A DNA stretch of 64,000 nt from Camarhynchus parvulus (taxonomy: Eukaryota; Chordata; Aves; Passeriformes; Thraupidae), in the NCBI RefSeq assembly GCF_901933205.1, contig NC_044574.1:16477733-16541732 (forward strand). Direction: 5' to 3'. Under the pieces are notes generated by a model that worked only from the letters and a program-made list of their open reading frames with translations, searched no databases and was not told the DNA's origin. Each line of letters opens with the position of its first letter. The first letter of the stretch is position 1. Below, piece by piece: positions 52,460 to 64,000 of the stretch. Made by a program: the position numbers and the translations under genes.

Positions 52460-53409
52460 TTTGAGTGGAAATAAAAGAATTATGTTTATTTTCAGAAAGT
52501 GCTGATATTGGCTCTGTCTAGACTGTCAAGCAAGTAATTTCTGAACTTAGGCTATGTTCCAAATGCAAAGAGGAAAGTTGAGTGTATAGCCAAAGAGAAA
52601 ACTGCAGTGTGTTTCAATACATCCTCCAGACTGGATCAATCAAAACCAAGACTTCTGGGCACACTGAACAGCATACTTGCCCTGTGGAATGTTAGCAATC
52701 AATAAATCCTGAACATTGTATTTAGTATTCACTGGGGAGGAATGACTTAAGAACACTAATTTGTTCCTTCATGGAATATTAGAGTTGCATGATGAAAAAA
52801 ACCACTGAGATATTTACTTCTGGAATCTATCAGCATTGTTGCAGTTGAAATGCTTTTGTTTTTGTTATTAAAGTGTTCCAGCTCATATGTACTATGTACC
52901 TATCAAACCTTGTTTCTGGACAGAGTTGATGTCTACTTGTTATATTCCATATCTCTTATGATGGCAGATTTATGTCCTTAAAGAATCTGTAAAATCAGCT
53001 GTAAGTTCTCTAGTTATATCTGTCTGGGGAAGATTCTGATATGCCATTGTAATTTTAAGGGGTTTGATGCCAATCTGCCCTGAAGACATGTTTAATGTGC
53101 TTAATAGAATCTACAATTTCCTTATCATGATAAATAAAAAAAATTCTGAAATAAATTATAAAGATTAAATATTTTTATCAGAGGGAATACAACTTTAAGA
53201 TATAGACAGATGAAACAATTTTTTTGTCTGAAGATTGGAAGAGAAACATAAATCAAAAGATCTAGAAGTCTAAACATGGTTTATATGATTCCATATAACC
53301 TCTTAAGTGCTGATTTACTTTCTGGGAAAGTTACAGAATATTTTCAGAAGTAATACCTGGTCCAGAGCAAGTACATACCCTTCAGCTTTTCTGAAAATAA
53401 GACCATTAC

Positions 53410-53473
53410 TTCATATTTGGGTTAGTTTATTGTTTGGTTAGTTCATATTTGTGTTGGTTTATTGTTTTGGTAA
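53410..53473. repeat. imperfect tandem duplication, 32 bp x 2
   Basis: A unit starting ttcatatttgggttagttta (53410-53441) is followed by a copy starting ttcatatttgtgttggttta (53442-53473). Confidence 0.85.
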
Positions 53474-56400
53474 TCTTGGAAATTTTTATTTTCCTGAGGC
53501 AATATTAATGCTTTAAGCCTGAGCATCCAACACCTTAAGTGTCATAAAAGCTGAATTCTGAGCTGACAACCAGAGTATTCGTTTGACACCTCCTGGAGAT
53601 GGTAGTGGTCTAACACATTCACCTTTTTATGCATCAATAGTCAATTAAAAGGTTATATTGCCAATGACTTTCAGGGCAGACCTACAGTCTAAGCTGCTGC
53701 TTTCTTGATTCTTCTCAGGTGAAAAAACAAGAAAATAACCACGCTTATCAGCTTCCCTTTATCCTTCAACATGGGCTTGCTTTAACCTAGGAATGGCACA
53801 GGCCTATGCTGTGAATTAAATTTCTTTTTCATCTTGTGAACCAAAAGCACAAGTGTATTCAAAATGTCCATATTCCTGAGCCCTATTGACCAATATTATT
53901 TATTTTCTATATCTGCACACTTTTCTGGGGCAAATAAATTTGGATATTACTGCTAACTATTTATTTCCCTGCAAGTAGCTTAAAGATTTTAAGTGAATAA
54001 ATATTACATGTAGTATTTCTTAATTGATGTAACAGTAGTGATGCAATTTATGGATGAAATGTTTTTGTCTTGGGCAAAATATAGCCATGGGCAACAAGTA
54101 GAAGTTGGAAGTAGTTAAAAAGAAGAAATAATTTTATTTGAATTAGGCAGGGACACAAGGACTATTACAATATGTTTGTGAGGAGAGGTATTTAGAAAAC
54201 TAAATGCCTCTAAAATTCCTGGCCTCAGTTAAATATTGCATTGAAAAATGGAGGGCAGTGGCAAATTTACTTAGCCAGAAATACTACAGACATTGCCAAG
54301 GCTAAACCAAATTTAGTTATTTCCTATTCATTTACTAAGTGAAAAGAATGTGACTTTGATGCTAATGCAGTGCAATAAAAATCAAATCTGTGAGAGTTTC
54401 CTGCTGCCAATGGACTACTCTGCAAATAATATGGAACCATCTACCAGGGTAAGAAAAAAATTATTTTCTTACCTTTAATAAAAATACAAAGACCTTGTTA
54501 AGTCTTTGTAGCAATTAAATGATGCAAAAGAATGTCTATATTGTGGAGACAGAATATGCATAATGCATCCACCTCTTATTTGTGGTAATATTGTCCTCAA
54601 AAGTGGCTAGAAAACCTATCAAGCATGGAAATGGAGGGATGGACAACATGCATGAGGAAATTGGATTGGAAATAGCATAAAAATCTTTTGCTTCTATTTT
54701 ATTTCCTACTACCCAGAGTCCCCTCAACAAGATTATGTAATAAGTTTGAAGGGTAATTAAAAGGGATTTGAAAAATCTTGCTGAAGTAAACAAGGATACC
54801 ACTGTGTTTAACATCTGCTGAAATCCTTGTTAAAGTAGAAAATCTCTCTTTTAAAATAAAATATTATCAAATTAAAATATTTGTCTATATTTTGTATAGG
54901 ACTAGGAGAAGTCAAACAAAATTAGGGTCTCAGGAAAGGTGAGAGTTCCAGGTAGGCAACTGTTTTGGATGCTTTGAAGCAGTGAGACTATGGGTCCACG
55001 CAGAAATAGGTAGGAGTAACCTGCTAGGTGTACATGTGGCCCCACACAGAGATGGACTTGGAAGGCAGGAGTAATCATCTGGAAAGATAATCAAAAAACA
55101 AGGAGTCGGACAAACAGGAAAAAAACCCCACAGCAAATCAGGACGAGGGCCCTGATCCGGCAATATTCTGTGCATGTTTAACTATACCCTGGGGACTTGT
55201 TGGATTTATAGGAAGTATTCACATAAATAAGGTGAACCGTCTGCAAAGTTGAGGCAAAGGGCCAAAGCATCTGTCCTCAATCTTATAATACAGTGATGCA
55301 AAATAAATTACCTGAAAAATAATGGAACCTTTAATTCCAGTACTCTGAGCCTTTAATTCCTCAGTGTATTATATGTGGATTCATTACAGTATATGCACTG
55401 AGTCTATTTAAATAGCTAATACAGCATGTAAAATAAACTTTTCTGATGTAGGAAATACATTCTCATCTAAGTGAAAGCTGAACTCATTTTATTTCATAAT
55501 CTGGTTTATGTCTTCCACATGACCCAAGTGATTAAGGCCAAGTGGAATATATCTTTTAATAATACTTGCTGTAATAGTCATGGGTTTAGTCTGTATAAAC
55601 CTGAAATGCCATTACTAATGAAGGAAAAGGATTTTGGTTTTAAGCAGAAATTGTCTTTTTAAGTTTGAAGAAACAATAACAATTCTTGCATGATGATAGC
55701 AACTAATCTTGGTTTTTCTTGCTGGTCAGTATGTTTCATACATAAAATATTAGGGATCACATCTATGGCTGACAAAGATGTAGTTTATTATAGTTCGTTA
55801 GCCTAGAGATAATATCTAATATAAGGTGCAAATCTACTCAAAGGTCAAACCTGGAACAAAATTTGAAGGAAGCTATCAGTGAAAAATCCATCAGTCAGCT
55901 TTTGATTAGTTATTTAGGGAGGATTTGAAACGCATTTCCTGGAGAAAAGCAAAAGTTGAATGCTAGACAGATATCTCAGGTACTTACATTAATGCATACT
56001 GTGACTGACTGACTTTCTCAATGAAGCTGAGAATTATAGAAGTCAGAACAATGGTCAGAAAAATGATATTCCTTTTCCTGGAACAGCAGCTGCAAAAAGG
56101 GCTTGAGCTGCCTGGATATGAGTTGCCTGGATTTAAAGTGGGCTAAACTCCAAATTTGAGCCAGGAGTTAGAAAAATCAGAAGATAATTCCAGTGTATGT
56201 GCCATTACATTGTTGTTAAATACAACGGAAAAAATCTAGTCCAGATAGAAAGCGGAGCATAATAAAATGAACTAATATAATTTGTTTACATTAAATCATC
56301 ATTTGACAGAGTTGCTGACAATGTAGTCTTCAATGTTCAGACTTGAACTCCCTCAATAGTATCAGAGATACAAGCGTATGCATTTCCATTGTCTTTACTT

Positions 56401-57143
56401 TTTTGCAGTTTCTAAACATCTGAGGCTTCCATTTTCTGCTGGCTTTGTTATTTTTATTGCTTTTTAAAGTGTGTATTAAGCTAAAGTTATTGCTGGTTTA
56501 CTCTGTCACCTCATTGCTCACCTAAGGCCTTTGCAATCCTTAGAGTATTTGAAAACTTTATTTATATTTTTATCAGGTGCTGTCTCTTCTCCATACTCTG
56601 GCACTTCAGCTATTCAGAGATGCATACTGTGAGCCAGCTTAATAGTTTCTGCCACAGCTTGATATTCAGAGCTTGCAAGGACATGAACTGTTTACATTAA
56701 TTTTTAGCAAATTCTGATGGTTAATATGTGCTCTTCTGTTAAATGGTGAGAAAGTTGAGGTTACATTTCCCTTCCTAATTTTTATATTGAATCCTGAAGG
56801 CTCTGATTTATGTTCTGGGTTAATAGCCTATGCTGGATCAATAGCCCTTCAAAATTTTAATTTAGAAATCATCTGGGCATTTGAAAGAAAGCTAGTACAA
56901 TTCATTCTGAGGTGGCATGCAGTGGCATAACCTGCCCTAGGAACATCCTGCAAGACAGTCTACCTGGTCCCACAATTGGAAAGGTGGTCTTGGTCAGCAC
57001 AGATGAAGGAATATGAGATAGTCTAACAGATGGAGAGTCTCATAAAGATACTTTTGAAGTCTTGAGGCACACCAGGTACCATTTCAGCTTTGTGAAGATA
57101 GCAGAAAAAAGTATCTGGGGCACAAGGCAGGTTTGATCTTGGT

Positions 57144-57714
57144 TGTGGATAAACCCTGGTTGCTAGTTAAGCTTCACACAGCCATTCACTCTCCCCTAGT
57201 GGTAGAGGAAGGAGAATGAGAAGGTTAAAAATGGGAAAACTCATGTATTCATGTAAGGACACTTTAACGTACAAAGCAAAATCTGCACCCACAAACAACC
57301 AAAACAATGAATTCATTCACCAGTTCCCATGGGCGGGCACGTGTTCATCTGTGCCCACGAAAACAGGGCTTCATCATGAGTAACAGTGTCTTGGAAAGAC
57401 AAATGTCGTTACCACTCTGAACGTGATGACCTTCTCCTTTTGCCTCCTGGTTTATATGCTCAGTGTGACACCCTATGGAATGTAGTATCCTTTGGATCAA
57501 TGAGGCCAGCTGTCTTGGCTGTGCCCTCTTACAACTTCTTCTTACAACTACAGTCTCATTGCTGGTGGAGTCATGTGAAAGCAGAAAAGGCCTTGATGCT
57601 GTATGAGTGCTGCTCAGGAACAGCTAAAATATCTCTCTGTTATGAAGTACAAACCATAGCCCTGTATGGGTTACTGTGAAGAAAATCACCTCTGTCCTAG
57701 CCAAGACCAGTACA
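57144..57714 (+). mobile_element. near-complete ERVL-like LTR, sense (solo)
   Basis: It begins tgtggataaaccctggttgc and ends ctagccaagaccagtaca, giving TG...CA termini and a length of 571 bp. A TATA box, tttatatgct, is at 57451-57460, where this family's promoter is expected, so plus orientation is clear. Its end pieces match the copy at 62082-62681 read in reverse. The 5' side shows tgctagttaagc and the 3' side shows tactgtgaagaaaatcacct. I see no internal retroviral coding sequence on either side, so it is probably a solo LTR. No clear 5-bp target duplication remains (left ttggt, right accta). The frame at 57386-57679 is chance within the LTR. Confidence 0.85.
57451..57460 (+). promoter_or_regulatory. 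LTR TATA box
   Basis: tttatatgct inside the LTR at 57144-57714, the likely U3 promoter. In the sister copy at 62 kb the same position reads ctgtgtat on the minus strand, so that copy has lost the motif. Confidence 0.6.
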
Positions 57715-60700
57715 ACCTATGATTAGAAGACTTAACATGAATTTTAAATTAATTAGATGGAGCATGTGGCTATGGTGTATGATAGCCTCACAACCATTTA
57801 CTGGACACACATCAAACTTGTAAGACAGGAAATGTTCTTTTACTTGTTTAACCTAGTAAGAACAGAAACAGCAGTTGGAGTGTTAGACCTCTGACATGAG
57901 GTTTGTAACTGGCTTTAGGACAGTCACTAATGTTGTATTCTGCAAGGCACCTTCCGAGGTCTTTTTTCCTAACTTAGGGATCAGAGTGCTGACTTCACTG
58001 TGGGATTGTGCCTCAGGGAATTCAAGCTCATTTGGCTTGAGGTTGTTCTAAGTTAGGTTTTGATATGCAAACAAATCCTTGATTTTTGACCAATGTCATT
58101 CACCAATTATCTGGCAAATCAAAACTTAATTCTAAGCCCTATAATTCTTCTCACTTATTACTGAAAAAAGCAACACTGAGTTTCTTATTTGAATAGTATA
58201 CAAATTAAATGCAATGTGTTTTTCCTCTTTCTAACAAGGCTAAGAGGAAAAGAGAGTGTTATCTCAATATCAGATGTTAGGCTTTTGATTTTGCACTATG
58301 AAAATATATGTCTGTGAGATATTATTTTATAAAATTCTGGAAGCTCCAATAGACCCTGAAAATTAACATCTGAATTCCAGTAAACTTCACAACTACTGTC
58401 AAGCAGTTTAAAAACATTGTTGATACAGAGGCTTATTAATTACTAGTATAGTCTTTGTAATTGCCTAGTCTAGAAATTGATGAACAAAGTCATTCCAGAA
58501 AGCAATCAATTTGGAATCTAATTTGTTGGTGAAATGAACCATATAAACAAAATGCCACTTGCAGTTTGACTAAAATGAGATGTGCTTAACGAGCCTATCA
58601 TCATCTGTAATATTCATCACGATGGGTCACAGTTACATAAAATGTCATCAATCTCAACCAATGCACATAAAGATGAAATATAAAATTGTATTCTGAAAAG
58701 AATAAAACATAAAACAGATGGCTGCCCCATGGAAACATCCTTAAATTTCTCATTTCTATTAATTGACCTTTGAGCAAATCAGCTGAAACTCTGTGTGTGT
58801 GTCAGGAGGGAGGGGCAGGTATTTTTTTCAGAGTGCATTTTACTTTGTTATCCATATTGGAACTTGAGACTGATTGGGTACACAGAGGTTTTAGATTTCA
58901 GTGACCAAATATAACCCCCCTTAGAATAAAGTGATCAATAACTTCTCTGTCTTTATTTTAAACTGCACCCGAGCAAGCTATTCCAGGCAAAGAATAGAGT
59001 ATTGAAGGCAGCATGGTGAAAACTTGAGGAGTTGGCAGAATGTGTTGGAGTTTTGTTTCTTTTTGTAATCAGTAGTGATGAATAAGGGCTGCAAGCAAAG
59101 TTGCAAGTAAAAATTATGAGGTGGTTGGATATTAAAAAGACACTCTAGGGGCTAAAGCACTGATCTGGCTTAGATAATATGAAATTTAATTTCTATTTCT
59201 TCAATGCTTAGCTAGCCATACAGCATGTCTTCTCCCTTCTGACTAATAAACCTATTTTTCTTTGGAATGTCTAAACCAAAAAATAATTGCATATTACTCA
59301 GAAATCTCCTTTAAGAGAAATTTTTATTAAATGATATCTGACAATCTAGGAAAATAGGGGATTTGCTCGAATACAAAATGCTTTATTCTAAATAGTGAAG
59401 GAGAAAATCCTGTATACAGAGAAAATTGTAAAGTTTCCATATGGCTCCAGAACAGGGAAAAAAGTAATTAAAAAAGATGAAAGGAATGAAAAAAAATGTC
59501 TACATATTCATCGTATTCTATGGCAGATATTTATATTTAAAATTTTAGATTGTTTATCTATGGATGTGTGCTCACGGAGATGTGTATTTGTCTTCTGTGA
59601 ATGTGTGTAGATGTATCTGCATAGGTGTAGAAATTTATATACTTACAAATATATATATATATGTATATACATGTGCTGAAAGAGAGAGGTGTGAGTACTC
59701 TGCTGAAGCCCTTTGCTCCGTGAAAAGATATGTTCTTTCAGTGTGCAAACAATAAATAAAACATTTGCAACGTTGTTGAAGAATTTTTTCATTTTTTCTT
59801 ATTATAGGATTGTGAAGCAAGGGAAAACATCTTAGGTAGGGGGTTGGATTGTGATCTTACAGCAATATAAATTCATTGGTTTCAGTTCAGTTGTTCCAGA
59901 TGACAACAGCACAACAGAATCAATCCCCTAATCACTGAAGTGTTACCTGATGGTTTTTAAGATATGAAGAGTCTATTGATTTCTGCTGTCAGAGGACTGT
60001 GTTTTACAGGAGTGTGTTTATGTAAGTGAGAGAGAGAAAATAGCAAATTAAAATCACTACTGCAAAAATATCTTTCTTTTTGCCCAGATAAATGTTTTTC
60101 AAAGAGAAAATAAATATCAAATACAGGAGAAAAGTTCTTTTGGCTGGAATTATTCTTTTCTCCCATCTGTACTTTTGGAAAGACCTGTTTTTCAGGAACA
60201 CACTGACCAGTATGTGGTTACACAGCAAAGAAAGAGCAACCCCTGCCAAGTTAGCTCTGGCAGAAAGCTGCCACCATGCCTGGTACAAGGGCCAGCCAAA
60301 GGGCCCCCCAGGTATCTTATTCCACTTGGGGCTCCATGGGGTAAGGGCTTGAATCTGTCCACTTAGGAGATGGATTTGATAGAGGTGCTGGAGAATTTCC
60401 CTGGGCCAGGCAGTTGGTATCAGTTAGGACCTGTTTGATAGAGACAGTCCTTAGGTAACAAACAACAACAAACTCCCTGGGGCGTGCAGCAGGGCATTTG
60501 TAGGTGACCCATTAACAAACCCCTGCTGTGTCCTGTCAGGAGAAAGCACTCGTTTTCTAACATGCAAAGGGCACTGCTAGCCTTCCATAGCCAGGTTTAT
60601 TTGAAGGAAGTGGTGTGATCAGCTGTTTAATTTGGAGGAGAGTTTTTGAGGAGATAGTTTTCAAATTGTTGAATCAATTAAATTTTCATAGGAAAACTGA

Positions 60701-62081
60701 GCTTTGTAAATTTAATAAAATCAATGGGCAGCTATAATGATTTTTTCAAAAATATTTTCTTCTAAGTAAAAACACATTTCTAAAAAGCATGATACCTGCT
60801 TAATATTCCAATAAGAGCTCTGCTGACATGTACCAGTGTTTGAAATCGACCTCTTTGCCTCTTGGCTATTTTATCATCTAGTGAAGTACTGGGAAAGATA
60901 TTTCTTTACTTTCCTTAGGGTGTCTGCTTCACATATTTTGAAATAGACTCAGAGGCTAAGCAGAAATTTGTATTCCACTGAAAACATAAAAGAATGTAAT
61001 ACTCTGCCTAGTAGAATTGGAGCCAAAGAAGATCCTGCTTGAAAAGCTTGGTTAATATTATCTTAGGAAAGTTTAAAAGTGAATTGACAGAAATAATCTG
61101 TGTTTAAAACTCTCATCCTTCACTATCACATCCCTGAAATCTATGTGTTTTCTGCAGGTACATCTCACTTCTCAGGTGCAAATCCTCCAGGAAGCTGGCA
61201 GGCAGCTGAAGGCTCAGCTGAAGCCCAACCATAAATAAGCAGTGCTTTAAATGGTTCCAGCAGCATTGTGTCTCCTGTTGTGTTTATTGCACAGTGTAAG
61301 CTGTGCTGTGTGGCTAAGACTGAAAATGCTAAAGGAAAAAACTGAGAACTCAAGACTTGTGTATTTTCTCTCTTTTTCTGCCATTTCTCTGTTTTCTGCT
61401 GAAACTGAGAAGACAGTAATGGAACAGTGGAGAAGAATTGTTCATTTTGTATTCCTCAAATGATTCTACTAAGTGAAGACTAAAGAAAATAATTTCCTGT
61501 TTTAAGAGCAGAAATTTGATTAGTGTCATTGCTGTACTTAGCAATGAGTTCTTGAGTTCTCAAATTTTTGATTAAAAAACATGTAGAAATGATTTCTTGC
61601 ACGGGCTAATTTGTAAATATAATAACTATGGGAATAAACAGTTCTGTTTAATTTATGCTATGTGTAAAGGCATCAGATAGATGGATATCAGAAATACACC
61701 ATTAATCTGGTAGAAACAATTAAAGATTTTCCTAAAGTACACGAGAGCAATTTATGTGCATTAGTCTGTCCTTTCCTAATTTAAGGTTTATGATCCTTGT
61801 AATATCGAGATATATGAATCTCAAGGATTACACATGTCCTTAGAAAAAATTTCTCAATAGTCAATAAAGTGTAACAGTTAATTATTATAAGTAATGCAAG
61901 TAGAACTTATGGCAAAAGGCTGGGTTAGTAACTAAATAAAATGGACAAGGTTTCTACTCAGTTTATTTAATATGCAGAAATATAAGAGCAAGGAAATGAC
62001 TATAAAGAATTATAGGTCCATCTGACATGAGAATGAGAAAAAGAAAGTTATTTGCATAATGCCCTTCCTTAAGGAAAAGGT
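57715..62081. other. AT-rich unique DNA between two opposite LTRs, no gene seen
   Basis: No retroviral internal sequence was recognised between the two LTRs. Their opposite orientation also argues against one provirus. A TA-type microsatellite lies at 59649-59670. About 58.48-58.69 kb is complex unique sequence without homopolymers and could be conserved non-coding DNA. Confidence 0.55.
59649..59670. repeat. (TA)n microsatellite, interrupted
   Basis: atatatatatatatgtatatac run. Confidence 0.85.
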
Positions 62082-62681
62082 GTGTTTGTTTTAGCTGGGG
62101 TACAGTTAATTTTCTTCATAGTGGCTGCCATGAGGCCAGGCTTTGGAATTGCACTGAGAGCAGTGTTGACAATACAGAGGTATTTTTGTTACTGCTGGGC
62201 ATTTCTTACACAGAATTCTTGCCTTTTCTGCTTTTTGCGAGTAGACTGGGGCGCACAATGAGTTGGGAGGGGACACGTCTGAGGCAGCTGATGTGGACTG
62301 TCCCAAGGGATATTCCGTACCTTATGGGATCATGCTCAGCATACACAGCTGAGGGGGGAGAAGAAGAGGGAAGGGCATGTTCAGAGTGTTGGCATTGGTC
62401 TCCCCATGTCACTGTTATATGTGATGAAGCCCTGCTCTCCTAGAGCTGTGGGAACAGCTGCCTGCCTGTAGAATGTGGTGAATGAATTCCTCTTTTTGCT
62501 TTGCTTCTGCGCATGGATTTTGCTTTACCTGTTAAAATGTCTGTATCTCAACCCATGAGTTTTCTCTCTTTTGACCTCCTGATTCTCTTCCCAGTTCCAG
62601 GAGGTGTGCAAGTGGCTCTGTGTCCCAAGAGTGCAAGTGACTCTGTGGTGCTTGGTTGCCAGCTGAGCTTAAGCCATAACA
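62082..62681 (-). mobile_element. near-complete ERVL-like LTR, antisense (solo)
   Basis: On the plus strand it starts tgtgtttgttttagctgggg, the complement of the LTR 3' end. It ends gcttaagccataaca, the complement of the 5' TGTTATGGC start. About 600 bp long, it shares blocks with the 57144-57714 copy across its length, including gtcccctcccaactcattg, gcagaaaaggc-type and tatgaagaaaatta blocks. The TATA position is degraded (see the 57451-57460 entry). No exact flanking duplication is visible (left aaagg, right gaaga) and no internal region is attached. It overlaps two chance frames at 62106-62443. Confidence 0.85.
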
Positions 62682-64000
62682 GAAGACCATAGATAATTGA
62701 GATAATTTTGTCTTAGACTCAGTCTGCCTCTAGCATGTCTTGCATCAAATGATGTCATAACCCTTGCTTTGCTTGCTTGGTGGTACTGGTTATAAAATGG
62801 ACTTCAATGTCTTGTAGCATCTGATCTGTATAAGCCCTGAGGTTCCCTTTCCCTGGTCATTTGGCTTGCATTCAAATGATGATGATGATGGTGCTTGTCA
62901 TGTTAGAAGGTGTGTCTTCATAATAGAATGACTCTGCACATCATTCATAATGGCAAAAAATTCAAACTTCCTCTCATAATTTGTTTTCTTTGCCAATCAC
63001 CTCTTGATTCACATGGAATTGTTAAAAACTCTGGTCAATAGAGTGCCTGACCCATCTGTACATGCTAAAAAGGCCCACAGTGCTGCAACACTACAATGTC
63101 AGTAGCAGTGTGAACATGAACGATAGCTCACACCGTTGTGTACACACTTTATTTACAACAAAGCCTCAAGATACCTGTCCAGAATTTCTTGTGCTGTAAA
63201 CAATAATATTTTATTTATATACATATAGATATATATATAGACACATATACATATAGATATATATATATATATATATAAAAGAGAGCTGGAGGAAGAATCC
63301 CTGGATGAAGACTTTACTGAGCCCAATGAATTATACAGTTGGTACCTACATGAAATAATATTTGCCATTATTTTTAGTTTTCTGGTTGATCCCAAAACTA
63401 ACTTTAGATTGTCTCCTTCTGTAGGTTAATAACAAATTTCAAGTAGGTAAAAATCTGGATTGGAAGTGAGAACACATTTTCTAGATATCAAAGGGTGTTT
63501 TTCTAACTTATTAGTAATCTTTCCAACCCATGTAGCCTTATGTCCCTTTACTTGCATACTGTAACTAGAAAAGAGATGCTATCATAGCCATCACAAACTT
63601 GAAATTTTGAGATGCTAAGTGTGCTTAAATACACCTGTAAATTCATGACAGTCATAGATGCCTTTTTATTATTTTATTTATTTTCTAGTAGCTTTAAGCA
63701 GCCCTAATAAAAATTTAAATTCTCTTATCTCTTGCTTTTCACTGAGGGAGCCATGAACCACACCACACCAAGGATAACACATTTGGAGGCAAAATCACCT
63801 AGTACAGTAATATAAAAGTATTATGTCACCTTCCTTCTCCAAGTGCTATGCTCTAAGGAGTTCACAGTGGAAAGCTTTGCATTAAGACTAAAACTCATGA
63901 AAGTCTTTGTGCAATGGCCATGTTAGATAGGTTGGGAAATTTATCTCCTTTGTAATGGAGAAGGTCTTTTGGCCTGTGGTGCCCTGGAAAGAAGGCTTGT
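62682..64000. other. AT-rich unique DNA, no gene seen
   Basis: Holds a short GAT repeat (about 62877-62891) and a TA-rich microsatellite (63213-63280). Nothing else is identifiable up to the window end. Confidence 0.6.
63213..63280. repeat. TA-rich microsatellite with a 28-bp higher-order period
   Basis: The block atacatatagatatatatat occurs at 63219 and again at 63247, separated by agacacat-type sequence, and the second copy runs into a pure (TA)n stretch. Confidence 0.88.

Larger units (their letters stand above)
51646..57143. other. AT-rich unique DNA, no gene seen
   Basis: No gene or transposon identified apart from a possible CR1 remnant at its first 20 bp. It contains an 18-bp palindrome (52442-52459) and a 32-bp duplication (53410-53473), listed separately. 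A GC-richer stretch at 54.93-55.18 kb matched no family. Confidence 0.55.

Noticed and set aside
57144..62681. A provirus bounded by the two LTRs
   Set aside because: The LTRs are in opposite orientation and no gag, pol or env sequence was recognised between them.
1..64000. CRISPR arrays, operons, phage or bacterial features
   Set aside because: The sequence is plainly vertebrate non-coding DNA. No regularly spaced repeats or bacterial-type gene organisation are present.

Overview
The window reads as vertebrate, specifically avian, non-coding DNA. It is AT-rich and has no recognisable protein-coding gene. Its interspersed repeats are the typical bird set: fragments of the CR1 non-LTR retrotransposon on both strands, and LTR fragments of endogenous retroviruses (ERVs), including the roughly 0.6-kb LTR type I associate from memory with avian ERVL-like elements. 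A songbird (passerine) is my best guess, but that rests on remembered repeat families, not on a search. The longest open frames are about 100-140 codons. They have no recognisable domains and are what chance gives in 64 kb of AT-rich DNA, so I annotate none as a gene.

Layout. A 3'-terminal CR1 piece opens the window (1-448, plus). AT-rich unique DNA follows, with small tandem duplications and a perfect 16-bp hairpin near 5.7 kb. An antisense CR1 lies at 7.8-8.1 kb and a longer, older sense CR1 at 13.5-14.2 kb. Between 9.9 and 12.8 kb and again at 36.3-36.7 kb the DNA looks like candidate conserved non-coding sequence; the second block carries a good CTCF-type motif. At 24.0-24.2 kb there is a short CpG-bearing patch with an open frame that I could not identify. 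At 24.9-25.4 kb an antisense CR1 is interrupted by a 331-bp TG...CA solo LTR flanked by a perfect 6-bp duplication. Further CR1 pieces lie at 26.75 kb (sense), 41.5 kb (antisense), 46.3-46.9 kb (antisense) and 51.1-51.5 kb (sense). The last runs into a fragment of the longer LTR family. Two near-complete copies of that LTR lie at 57.1-57.7 kb (plus) and 62.1-62.7 kb (minus).

No genes work together here. The most economical reading is a gene desert or a large intron whose sequence is old retroelement debris plus unique DNA that may hold a few regulatory elements. I found no convincing previously undescribed system. The best items for follow-up are the nested solo LTR, the CpG-bearing patch at 24.0 kb, the CTCF-like site at 36.37 kb and the hairpin at 5.7 kb.
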